DNA from: Paralithodes platypus
Taxonomy: Eukaryota > Arthropoda > Malacostraca > Decapoda > Lithodidae
Direction: 5' to 3'
Length of the DNA: 64,000 nt
NCBI GenBank assembly: GCA_032716605.1
Contig: CM064523.1
Span: forward strand, 42,066,598 to 42,130,597
Notes under the pieces: generated by a model
What the model saw: only the letters and a program-made list of their open reading frames with translations
What the model was told of the DNA's origin: nothing
Databases searched by the model: none
Program-made: the position numbers and the translations under genes
Shown here: in pieces, positions 48,227-58,295 of the stretch
Layout: each line of letters opens with the position of its first letter
Position numbering within the stretch: position 1 is the stretch's first letter

Positions 48227-48231
<5 letters not shown>

Positions 48232-48279
<48 letters not shown>

Positions 48280-48600
48280 GTTGATTTAATTTTCAACAGC
48301 CTAAATGTACTAGAAATCTCATGTTTTTGTTGATTCATTCAAAATAATATATAATTTTGTTTATCTTCATTATTGCATTTGTATTTTTTCATGTATGAGG
48401 TGCTTTTAAAGGTGGTGGGGCATGCGAAATTAAAATTAATTTATAATGTATTTAAAGAGATGTTTAGATCTCCAGTAATCAACCTGACTACTCCTTTGTC
48501 AAAACTAATCTTCAATATTAGAGAACAAATAAAAAATAGATATTGAATTGCGACCCCTTGCAACTAGTACTCACGTGAGGATGTGACGTAGGCCCAGGCA
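48232..48600. other. (TA)n and AT-rich DNA, no gene seen
   Basis: TA tract 48,232-48,276, then AT-rich sequence. Confidence 0.6.
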
Positions 48601-48622
48601 AACATCAGCAAGTATAGCAAAA

Positions 48623-48855
48623 ATGGTGAATAGGTGTGCTGTTTTCGGTGTAGCAACATCCCTGGACCAAACATAGCACTACACAAGTTTCCAAGTGATC
48701 CATACCATTGTAACAAATGGGTGAAGTTTATACAAAGAACCAGAGTGTGGGAGGCAAAGCCCAAAACAAGCTTCATATGCAATGGACATTTTCGTGATGA
48801 ATGTTTTGACAATAAAGTGCGGTGGAGTATGGGTATGGCTAGATGCACCCGCTGA
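48623..48855 (+). pseudogene. THAP-type zinc finger fragment
   Basis: From ATG 48,623 the frame reads MVNRCAVFG, then needs a one-base shift near 48,650 to continue CSNIPGPNIALHKFPSDP...WVKFIQRTRVWE...SFICNGHFRDECF and stop at 48,853. The C-x-FGCSN start, LHKFP, the invariant Trp and the final C-x2-HF are the C2CH signature of THAP DNA-binding domains. These occur in P-element transposases and in host regulators. No downstream catalytic domain was found. The frameshift suggests a decayed transposon exon, though a sequencing error cannot be excluded. Confidence 0.7.
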
Positions 48856-48929
48856 TTGCCTATACGGACTGGGGTCTTGTCACGCCCAGTGCCAGGTCCG
48901 TATATATACGGACTCGCCGACCAAAAAAG

Positions 48930-49320
48930 TAGCAGCGAAACGACTGCACCTATAGCTTTCATATTTTACCACATGTATACCTTACCCTTCTGGCTTCTTG
49001 CTACCACCACCCCAACCCCCTCCCCCAATCCACTCGCCGACCATGGGTCGCCGCATCAGGCCATCACAAAGGAAAAAAAGGAAAATATGTGGCGGCGAAA
49101 CGACTGCACCAATTGGTTCCATATTTGTGTGACAAGTCCCCTACCCTTCTGTCTTCCCCCCACCACAACCCCAACTTCCTCCCACCACCCACTTCCAGCC
49201 TATCCGTAGATCATCACATACAAAAATGAAAATCCGTGGTGGCGAAACTACCTCACCAATCGGCTCCTTATTTGTAACAGAGTCAATTACCCTTCTACCT
49301 TCCCCCCACTATCCCCCAAA
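48930..49320. repeat. Imperfect tandem repeat, about 140-160-bp unit, 3 copies
   Basis: GCGAAACGACTGCACC or close variants recur near 48,933, 49,093 and 49,233, each followed by TACCCTTCT and C-rich sequence. Confidence 0.7.
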
Positions 49321-49483
49321 GCACCCTCCCACCCATACCTGCTTGCCAATTTCAGGAGTCAGGAGAGTGGATAATATGGGCTAACTTAAGCCTAGCCCAA
49401 ATTATACAGTCAGCGTCGATGGATATAGGCCTAACCTAGGCTAAAGAAATGTATTGGCTGAAATTCAACTACTAGCAACTAGG

Positions 49484-49485
<2 letters not shown>

Positions 49486-49525
<40 letters not shown>
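49486..49525. repeat. Poly-A tract, 40 bp
   Basis: Uninterrupted A-run. It may be the tail of a retroposed sequence, but no 5' partner was recognised. Confidence 0.95.
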
Positions 49526-49527
<2 letters not shown>

Positions 49528-49756
49528 GAGTGGTGCAAACATTGTTGGGAAGGATATGTAGTGACCAGGCTTACGGTCATCATGTTTACATAAGTCGATC
49601 GCCGCGGTTAAGTTCCGTCTATTTTTACGGCGATTTTTTCTGTTATGTGCACCCTGTTGGCAATGTATATGATGATGACAATAAGTCATGGAGGCGTGAG
49701 GGGCGGGCTTTCATTATTGTATCCAAATGCAGTCAAAATAGACGGGGACATGATCG

Positions 49757-49975
49757 CTAGCGTCCGCCGCGGCTCCGAGTAGTGTAAAGAAGGCGGGCGG
49801 TAATCACAGCTGCTTCTCCCTCCTCTCCGGCTGCTGGATCTCGTCCTACAGGTTCATACATATAAGCCTGGACACCACCAATATTCATCACTTGAGGTTC
49901 TTCGCCATAATCACGGTTATCACCCTCAGTATCGGCAAACGAATCGGAACTACTGTCACTATCCTCCATTTCCAC
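49757..49975 (-). CDS. Small acidic ORF, possible first exon, unknown
   Basis: 72 residues starting MEMEDSDSSSDSFADTEG, an acidic Ser/Asp N-terminus. A GVQAYMYEPV stretch follows that recalls the short 'Y-x-F/Y-E-P' motif at the start of P2X7-C-terminus-like and some transposon-encoded proteins. No further domain follows before a stop. It may be the first exon of a gene reading leftward, but I found no second exon. Function unknown. Confidence 0.3.
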   Translation of the reverse strand: MEMEDSDSSSDSFADTEGDNRDYGEEPQVMNIGGVQAYMYEPVGRDPAAGEEGEAAVITARLLYTTRSRGGR

Positions 49976-50329
49976 CTGTCATAAGAGCTTGTTGTGTTGC
50001 TGGGCATACGTCATCAGAGCGCTTAAACTCCGAATCCAGAAAAGTGTCACCCATATCCTATTTTGGCCATTATATAAATAATTAAGCCATTGTAGCAGAA
50101 AATATTGCACCAAAAGCTATAGTGCACACTGCCGGTAATGATTGTGGAGGAAAATAATAGCATGCACACCCACCTTTAAGATACGCAATCAATGCAATAT
50201 CCTTTGCTTTATGCAAAGTGTCCATGGCATGAGCTCGGGATACGTGGTTGGAAAAAGGTGATAGAATGTAATGCTCTATTTATTTTATTATTATATATAT
50301 ACAGTATATATATATACCGTATATATATA

Positions 50330-50365
<36 letters not shown>
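49976..50365. other. No gene seen; (TA)n at 50,293-50,365
   Basis: Interrupted TA tract directly abuts the SINE family 3 cluster. Confidence 0.6.
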
Positions 50366-50368
<3 letters not shown>

Positions 50369-51381
50369 AGTCTCTCAGTGGGGATCGAACCATCGACCAT
50401 CAGGATGATAGCCGACGCTTTAATCAATTACACCACGGCAGTCTAAAAGACACTCAGCCTTCTATCCTATTTATGTTAGGGAGAAGGGAAACCCACTAGG
50501 CGAATATATTTCAATTCAAACCTAGTTGTAGGATCCATATTTCCAGAATACCATACACGGATTTTTGAGTGTCCCGACGCAACTCGGGTAGAAATTGATT
50601 TAATTTAATTCTAACCCACAAAGCATGAGAGTTACATTGAGAGAGAGTGTAATTGATTAAAGCGTCGGCTATCATCCTGATGGTCGATGGTTCGATCCCC
50701 ACTGAGAGACTAGAAACATTTAGTGGCTCACGTGTATTTGTGATATATTCTCAATATTTGTAACTCTCATGCTTTGTGGGTTAGAATTAAATGAAATCAA
50801 TTTCTACCCGAGTTGCGTCGGGACACTCAAAAATCCGTGTATGGTATTCTGGAAATATGGATCCTACAACTAGGTTTGAATTGAAATATATTCGCCTAGT
50901 GGGTTTCCCTTCTCCCTAACATAAATAGGATAGAAGGCGGAGTGTCTTTTAGACTGCCGTGGTGTAATTGATTAAAGCGTCGGCTATCATCCTGATGGTC
51001 GATGGTTCGATCCCCACTGAGAGACTAGAAACATTTAGTGGCTCACGTGTATTTGTGATATATTCTCAATATTTGTAACTCTCATGCTTTGTGGGTTAGA
51101 ATTAAATGAAATCAATTTCTACCCGAGTTGCGTCGGGACACTCAAAAATCCGTGTATGGTATTCTGGAAATATGGATCCTACAACTAGGTTTGAATTGAA
51201 ATATATTCGCCTAGTGGGTTTCCCTTCTCCCTAACATAAATAGGATAGAAGGCGGAGTGTCTTTTAGACTGCCGTGGTGTAATTGATTAAAGCGTCGGCT
51301 ATCATCCTGATGGTCGATGGTTCGATCCCCACTGAGAGACTAGAAACATTTAGTGGCTCACGTGTATTTATGATATATTCT

Positions 51382-51388
<7 letters not shown>
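50366..51388. mobile_element. SINE family 3: one inverted and three direct copies
   Basis: Each unit has a tRNA-like head (A-box TGGTGTAATTGATTAAAG, B-box GGTTCGATCCC). The first copy (50,366-50,636) is on the minus strand. Next come a head-only plus-strand copy from 50,637 and two nearly identical plus copies with a 315-bp period (heads at 50,952 and 51,267). TA microsatellites flank the cluster at 50,300-50,365 and 51,385-51,417. Confidence 0.85.
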
Positions 51389-51421
<33 letters not shown>

Positions 51422-52945
51422 TGTTAATTTGAGTTAGAAGGTGATTCATCGATGTATCCTTTTGTAATAGTTTTCTTGGCAGAGAATAAGACTATTAATT
51501 TATTTTAAACCGAAGCATTAACCCGTTTAGGTGGTCAAATATTAGTCAGCCTTCCACAGCGTTCTGCCCCAGATTCACGCCTTGCACTGTTTAGGTTTAT
51601 AGCTGATAATTAACTGTGTTTACGTTATTGAAATAGTATATTCTAGCGGTATTGTATTTTAGTTTTAATTTCTAAATATTCGATATTTGAACATCAAATG
51701 TTAGAGTTATCTACAATCAATACACAATATATTTTCATGTAAAAAACAAAAGTCCTTTTTAGGTTAATAGTAGGAATACTTGCTATACTATTATACTCTC
51801 TTGCATGTGATATTGTTCTTATAGTTAGCAAGAGGTACTGTATAATTGTATATGAATTTATCCCCGAGTCTGGGTTAGCTTATCCTTGTATAGGCTACTA
51901 TATTATGTCACTTGCGAATTTCGGGCACTACAGAAGTTCAGTTCGTCGATATCGATAATTAGTAATTACACAGAGATAAAGTACCGGTTAGTGGTATTGC
52001 TAATTATGTAAATTATAACCTTATGTAGGCCTACTTATGTACATAGGCTAATATAAGCGTACTTTGGTTTGAATGCCTGTAGAATTTCGATATTTGCAGC
52101 TTGAAATTCTTGTTAGCCCAAAATTCACAAATGGTCAATTACATTGGCGAATTGGAACCATTTAATTTATTTAAATTTAGTTTTAAAGAAAAAATTAGTG
52201 TTTACTTACATGGTGGCGACCTAGCTTGAGGAAAATAAACATACTGCATTTCGATTCTTTTCACCATGACAACAAAGTATATAGCCTTCTTGGGAGATTC
52301 GCCGCGATCAAACTTTAATCTCGATGAATAAATATACAAATATTCGCCTACATTGGCAATTTTCAGTTCTGTAGTATCTTCCTACCATAATTCTAATTAG
52401 CTTTTTTCATCGCTCACTCAGTCGCAATCAATGTATTCAGACTGTAAACACTTGTAAAATGGTTGTACTATAATTTATTCTGTGTTTAATGTGATATTAC
52501 ATTCCAGTTACATAATGTTCTTTAGGTGAGTGAATGATTTGTGTATTATTCATTACAACTTTATATTTCCAAATATATATTCTTAAGTGCATAACCGCCA
52601 TAATTACTGTGCTTAATATTAATAAACGATCAAATTGTATCTTGTGTTTCTGTATCCGATTTGATATATTTGTTTTTAACTTTTTATATTTGGTTTGTTC
52701 CTCCTTCCTGTCTTGAAGAACCTTCTATGCCTCCGTAAAAACTTGGTTGGTGAACAAATATAATTCATTCTGGTTCAGGAGCAATATATAGCGAGGCCTT
52801 CCCGAGGGTTAATAGTGCCCCAATAATTACTCCTTCCATTCGTCTATACATTAAGCTACCATAGCGCAGTTGGAATTATGTACATGCTCATTTCAATATG
52901 CAGGATTCGAAACTGCATAATAAATCGTAGGCGTGTGGATATTTC
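51389..52945. other. MULE-type element interior, no gene seen
   Basis: TA tract to 51,417, then AT-rich DNA with no credible ORF. Confidence 0.5.
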
Positions 52946-53070
52946 GTTAACTGTCTTGATAGCGTAATGCATAAGTGTGCGGAATTTCGGTTTGAGTCCT
53001 TGGAGTGCCACATGTATTTGAGTTTAGAAGTGAAGTTGGTTGGTGAAAAAAAAAATAATAATAAAAATAA
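52946..53070 (+). mobile_element. SINE family 2, second copy
   Basis: TTAACTGTCTTGATAGCG, an A-box-like segment and B-box-like GGTTTGAGTCC are followed by GAAGTTGGTTGGTG and an A/AAT-rich tail. It matches the copy in the Jockey-type RT at 7,512-7,640. Confidence 0.7.
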
Positions 53071-53199
53071 AGTAGATGTGCAGTTTTCGCATTTACAAAA
53101 AAATAAAAAAATAAAAAGTAAATACACAAACAATAATAATAAAACTGCATACCCAACTATGCGACCTAGAATTCGTAAATTGGTGTTTAATCTGTTTGG

Positions 53200-53203
53200 T
53201 AAT

Positions 53204-53235
<32 letters not shown>

Positions 53236-53690
53236 CGTATATATATATATATATATATTTTTTTTTTTCTTTTTTTTTCTATATTCCAACTTACTTCCTC
53301 TCGGGCATAGGCTGAAAGCCTTAACATTCACCGCTTTACAATTAACAGTGAAGCCCGTGAGGTCTTGTTCCAGTCTAGGGAGTGAGACATGTGAAGCACG
53401 TAGAGTACAACGAGCACCTGCCATCTTGCCTTCACATGAGGCACGGTGCTCACTCATGGCCCGAAACGACCTCATCTCTGAAGCCACCTCGTTCCCGTGC
53501 TTCACTGTCTCATCCCCTACACTCGGACTCTCACACTTACACACACACAACGCCACCTGTTGAGCAGATAACTCACCAGGCATTGCACCCCTATAGCATA
53601 TTTTGAATATGGGAATATTCATACATATATATTATACATATATACATATACATATACATATATATACATATATATATATACTGTATATAT
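53200..53690 (-). mobile_element. SINE family 1, second module only, between TA tracts
   Basis: 53,266-53,627 on the minus strand matches the second module of the full copy at 17,342-17,700 closely, ending in an A-run (T on plus). The tRNA head is missing. TA-rich tracts lie on both sides. Confidence 0.8.
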
Positions 53691-54001
53691 GACCTTAACA
53701 ATTGTAGTATTACTCTATAATTTGGTCAGCGTAACACCATTTTGTAGTGTTATGAATATGGTGTAATTCAAATTTTAAATTATATAAGAAATATATAGTG
53801 ACCGTAATCTGTAATATTCACCATTAGACAAGGGACTGGGGTTCTCGTACAGAGGCTCCAGTCCTGGTCGCGATTACGGAAGACGTCTGGGGTTCTCGAG
53901 CAGGACAACCTCCAGGTTTATATTCCCAGTATACCTGGGGGTATAAACTTGGGGGGTCTCGGGGACTTCGGTCTTACGTTTTTCCCGACTTTAAGGAGGG
54001 C
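53691..54001. other. No gene seen
   Basis: Contains GGGGTTCTCG twice, in 53,838-53,900, but no defined element. Confidence 0.5.
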
Positions 54002-54626
54002 TTAACCCGGCAACGACGAGGGGGGGGGGGTATTGAACTAGCTGCCTATGGGCGAGCATATTGGCTCCATTCAGGCCTATAATCGTCATTTTACGATAAA
54101 TATCGTTATTACTTATTCATATGAGCTTATTTTACCTTCACTATGAAGATAGTAACCTGTAACAACAATAAAACAAGTGAAAATATCATTTTTCTGGTCA
54201 AAATCGCGAATATAGATGGACCAGCCCATTCATGAATTATGTAGAAAATTGAGGCAACCCCTCCCTACACGAGGCCTCAAGCCACACTGAGCCTACTCAT
54301 ACTGTTACACACACTCGGTTATGTAACACACCCGCTAGGCACTAGGCACGTAAGCACATCCTCCACACTGTTTGCTAATGTTAGCACAAAATATACCAAC
54401 GAATTAGGGAATAACAGGGAAAATAGGTGATAATTGAAGGGGGAGGGGAAAGGTAGGAAGGAGGGGATGTGGAGGATGATATGAGGTATAGGGAAAACAA
54501 ATAAATAAAAATAAAATAGTTTAGTGCTACTGGGGCTGTTTAAATGTTTTTTTAGGCCTCCCTCTTAAGAGCTTTGCCGCCGTCGCCCAGTAAAACCTCT
54601 TAGCTTTGCCGCCGTTTACGGGTTAA
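54002..54626. mobile_element. TTAA-flanked MITE, group B copy 2
   Basis: TTAA at 54,002-54,005 and 54,623-54,626. Ends CCCGGCAACGACGAGG and CGCCGTTTACGGG. The interior shares GCTAATGTTAGCAC and AGGGAATAACAGGG with copies 1 and 3. Confidence 0.8.
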
Positions 54627-55403
54627 TGCTCCTCATGGGTCGATAGCCTCCTATTTTTAACTAACTGGTGATTATTTGTAGGCTATACTGCACCACTCAC
54701 TTCTCCAAGCGTAACCAACAAACCTTCAAAGAACTTCGCAAATTGGAGAACCTTCAGTATATAATACATACAGTGACTACAAATTAACCTTTAGCCAATG
54801 TCACTTTGTCAGCATAATTACGGTATATAATAATTGTATTTTTCATAATGCACTAAACATTCACTGACCTAAAACACAAAAATATTATCCTAAATATAAA
54901 ATATGAATGCTATTCCCAATTTAAAACATATAAGTCACGAATTTAAAGGGAAACTGCACTGTAAACATAAGCAAACATATGTGACAGTAATGGGTGAGTA
55001 TAATCAATCTAAATTAGTAGTCAACAAAATTGAGAAGTAGGTAGTGAGATCAATATTTTGCGAAATAACACCTGTATCGCAGTTCAAAAAACATCTCCCT
55101 GATTGACTCCCTATGTCGTCGTCATTGGCTGTGCTCCGCTCACTGTATGTTAAAGGTCAATACCACAAACTTGAAAACACGTAAAATGACAAATTATGGA
55201 ATATCGTGCTGAAGGCAAATAAGAAAATACAACAGTACTGTCAAGTAATATTTCCGCATACATTTTTATTTGTGGGATACAATTTATATAGCAAGCCGTC
55301 CGGCTAGCTGAGATATAGACGGGTGGTTATTATCTTTCTTTGAGCAGGGGAGATGGGATAAGGATTTCTGGTTGATTACCAAAGCCTCTTTCACACATTC
55401 AAG
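54627..55403. other. MULE-type element interior near the right end, no gene seen
   Basis: AT-rich DNA without ORFs. Confidence 0.5.
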
Positions 55404-55830
55404 AATCGAAAGCCATGACCATCATCACTATTGTCATGACCATCATTATACTCTTATTACCATCATCACTATTGTCATGACTATCATTACTACTGCCAAT
55501 ACTATCATCCCTATTATTACAATCTTCGCCTCCATCATCACTATTTTTCATACTCAACCACAATATGTCAGGTGCCCAATTAATTAATGGTTCCCAAAAT
55601 TCCTGGTGCCCACAATTCCTGGTGCCCAAATGTCAGGTGCCCAAAGTTCTAAGTGTCCAAATATCACTGTGCCAAATTTTCTAGGTGCCCAAAATTCTAG
55701 GTGCCGAAATATCACGGTGCCGAACATTCTAGGTGCCCAAATGACGTGGTGCCCAAAATTCTAGGTGCCCAAATATCAAGGTGCCGAAAATGCGGTCCCC
55801 AAGTTTCTGGTGCCGAAATTTCATAGAACC
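55404..55830 (-). repeat. Right terminal repeat of the MULE-type element
   Basis: Inverted counterpart of 16,037 to about 16,600: minisatellite GGTGCCC units (55,569-55,815) and a short trinucleotide array (55,415-55,555). Landmarks such as GGAGGCGAAGATT and AGTATTGGCAGTAGTAATG occur in the same order in both arms. Confidence 0.85.
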
Positions 55831-56507
55831 AATTAGCGATATGTGCAAGACTATCGAAGGCTTTCAATATGTCTAGTGCAATAGAAATGTCTCGCCAAAG
55901 TCCCGAAAGGAGGATGAGCAAGAGTTAGTAAAACAAGCAAGAAGATCACCAGTAGAGCGGCCCTCAAAGATACCATACTGGCTATCTAAACGTAGATTAT
56001 GGGAAGCTAAACATTTGAGAAATTTTGAATTGAGAATAGTTTAAAAACCTTCAGAGATGCAAGAATTGAGAGCAATTGTACGTTAGTTGGAGGGTTGAGA
56101 ATGGTCACCTTTCTTTGGGACACGTTGATTGGGAGCAAACTTTCAGCAAACGGAAGACAGAGACGAAAGAGTTTGCCTTGGCAGGGAGTCAGCACGGAAA
56201 AACAGTTTTTTAGTACAACAGGAGGAACACCAGTCAGTCTGTATGCTTTCTTAATATCAAGTCAACCGGAATCATCCAAGGTGGAATTTTTAGCGAAAGT
56301 TTGAGCGAAGAGATCAGCTTTGTCAGAGGAAGAGGTGATGGTGGTACCATCAGAGTGGACACGAGGAGGGAAAGACGAGGAAGTGAAATTATTTAAAAGT
56401 TTTTTGGCTAAATGCCAAAAAGCTTGGAAAGAGCTACAATTGGACATTTTGGGCATTTGTTATTAAAAACAGACATTTTGGCGAGTCAAAGGACAGATTT
56501 GGCTTGA
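55831..56507 (-). pseudogene. Jockey-like copy 1: reverse transcriptase, first half
   Basis: Minus-strand frames give AKSVL, FWHLAKKLLNNFTSSSFPP, DKADLFAQTFAKNSTLDDSG, a SVLTPCQGKLFRLCLP block and SIALDILKAFDS, the first palm motif with its catalytic Asp. The reading is cut at 55,831 and resumes in the piece ending at 16,036. Several frame changes are present. Confidence 0.8.
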
Positions 56508-57100
56508 TTAACCTAAGAAGTGCGCAGGGGGGGGGGGGGGGGATATTATACCATAGAACTGTGCGGAGCTATTTCACTGTTTCCTGTCACTAAAATAGTT
56601 ATCTTACCATAAATATAATTAATACTTATCCATATGTGCCTATTTTACGTTTATTATGAAGATATTAACCTGTTACAACAATAAAACAAGTGGAAACAGT
56701 GTTTGGCTGGTCAAAATCGCGAAATGAGAGCGAGAGTTACATAAATCAAGTGTGAGCGAGACTGCTCTACACCCTCCCCTCTCAAGGCTTGGAGAGACAC
56801 TGAGACACTCTCTCTGTAACTCCCACTATTTCCCACGCTTGGTAACACATATGATCACACCCTGCTAGCAAATCGCTATTGTTAGCACGAAATTATACCT
56901 AAGAATAAGGGAATAACAGGGAAAATAGGTGATAATTGAAGGTGGGGGGAGGGGGTAAAGGGGGGAAGAAGGGGATGTGGAGGAGTGATATTTGGTATGG
57001 CCAAGGGGCAAAAAAACAAAAACAAATCAATTGCTACTGGGGTGATTTAAATAAGTCTTCCCGCAGTGGAACGGTAAAACTCTTAAGAGTCTACCCGCAC

Positions 57101-58280
57101 TTTTTTTTTTTTTTTTTTCTATATTCCAACTACTCCCTCTCGGGCATAGGCTGAGAGCCTGTACATTCCACCTCTCAACACGGTGAAGCCCGTGAGGTCT
57201 TGTTCCAGCCTGGGGAGTGAGACATGTGAAGCATCCATCATGGCTCAAAGCAGCTCCATCTCTGAAGCGGCTGGTTGCTTCGCTCAAGTGCTTCACCGTC
57301 TCACCCTCCAGACTCAGACCCTCACTCTCAGAACGCCACCTATTGAGCAGTGAACTCACTAGGCATTGTCCCCCTGTAACATATTTTGAAAATGGGGATA
57401 TTCATACAGTGTTATTTAACCCAGTGAGACCCAGTGTCGCACGTGTTGCGTCGGCAGTGTTTGATCACCAACTCCCAGCGACGCATCACGTGCGTCCGAC
57501 ATATAAAAAAACACTTACGTGGCTCGTAAGGTAGGAAATGGCGGGAGAATAGGAGGGGGAGGTACCGCAGTGTGTGTGGGAGCCGGGCCAGTAGGTGTGA
57601 GCGGGCCGAGACAGCCGCGCGGCTGGTGGTGGTGGGCTTAGTGGGGATACTTTATACCCTTAGTTCACCGCCACTTTGAACCTTCATTACTCCGGTCGTA
57701 TGGGAGCTAGAGGCTTGAGATTTATGTGAGACACTCCTTAGGATGTATGCCGTACAATGCCATACTCAGTTTTTACCCTAGTGCTCCCGGGCGGGTGGTC
57801 ATGCGGGGGAGACGAACTATTGAAACCCCCCCCCGCCCCCCAAATGACCGAAATGAGTTTTTTTTTATTTTTGTCTTCATTTCTCACCATTCTCTTCCAT
57901 TTTGGCTCAACAAATTTTTTTGAGGCTCCCCCCCCCCCCCACTCCCCCCCCCCCCCCCAAAAAAAAATGTCCGAGGTGATTTTTTTTTTTTTTTTTTTTT
58001 CATTTCTCATCCTTGTCTTCCATTTTAGCAAACAAAAAAAAGAAGTGAAAATGGCTTGGGACTGGGGTGAACAAAATATTATAACTAGCCGGGGCTCAAC
58101 GGGTTAATCAGGGAACAATGAGGGTATTTTTTTAGCATTTCGGTGGGCTTTGTGGTAATGCACTGATACTAGGTACAGCACAAATTCAATCCCAATAATA
58201 TCTTCCCATTGACATATCAGGATTTGAACCCGGGTCCATTGGATTACCAATCCAGTGGCATGACCACTCCACCACACCAC
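57101..58280 (-). mobile_element. SINE family 1, third copy, split by a MITE
   Basis: tRNA-like head at 58,280-58,200 (minus), first module to 58,104, second module 57,419-57,119, A-run tail at 57,118-57,101. The split lies at the TTAA that is intact at 17,338-17,341 in the full copy. Confidence 0.85.
57416..58107. mobile_element. TTAA-flanked MITE, group C copy 3, inside a SINE
   Basis: 684-bp body. Ends CCCAGTGAGACCC and GGGGCTCAACGGG. It contains C-runs, T-runs and a twice-repeated CATTTTGGC/CATTTTAGC-flanked block with ATTTCTCA. No convincing ORF. Confidence 0.85.
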
Positions 58281-58295
58281 CACTTGATGGGTTAA

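Larger units (their letters stand above)
46661..48231. mobile_element. Non-autonomous DNA element with 27-bp perfect TIR in (TA)n
   Basis: The 27 bases at 46,661-46,687 (start AGGGTGTTTTAAAACAACAC) and 48,205-48,231 are perfect inverted repeats. Both outer flanks are TA microsatellite, so a TA target duplication is possible but cannot be shown. Inside are a group A MITE and a long G-run. No transposase is encoded. Confidence 0.8.
16037..55830. mobile_element. Giant MULE-type foldback element with minisatellite inverted ends
   Basis: The left terminus GGTTTATGAAATTTCGGC and the right terminus, reverse complemented, GGTTCTATGAAATTTCGG begin matching inverted repeats of at least 430 bp. Each arm is a GGCACC minisatellite followed by a GATGGTAATA-type trinucleotide array. 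A 9-bp imperfect direct duplication flanks the termini, the size produced by Mutator-like (MULE) transposases. A FLYWCH-MULE transposase pseudogene lies 1.9 kb inside the left end. Present length is 39,794 bp, but more than half is later insertions (Gypsy-1 alone is 21.5 kb). It interrupts the RT of Jockey-like copy 1. Confidence 0.7.
56508..58295. mobile_element. Group B MITE copy 3, carrying a SINE
   Basis: TTAA at 56,508-56,511 and 58,292-58,295. Ends CCTAAGAAGTGCGC and CACTTGATGGG. The interior to 57,100 matches group B copies, including a G-run (56,526-56,541). A SINE family 1 copy occupies 57,101-58,280. Ignoring the insert, the host frame passes from endonuclease to RT. Confidence 0.75.

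Noticed and set aside
50366..51388. Cluster of functional tRNA genes
   Set aside because: The tRNA-like heads are embedded in a longer identical repeat and their acceptor arms are poor; SINE copies fit better.
15165..56507. Two independent Jockey-like fragments that happen to lie next to similar minisatellites
   Set aside because: The fragments are adjacent halves of one frame in correct order and orientation, and the minisatellites are inverted copies with a shared short duplication, so one insertion explains both better.
57726..58107. Phe/Pro-rich ORFs in 57.7-58.1 kb
   Set aside because: They are driven by T- and C-runs within a group C MITE.
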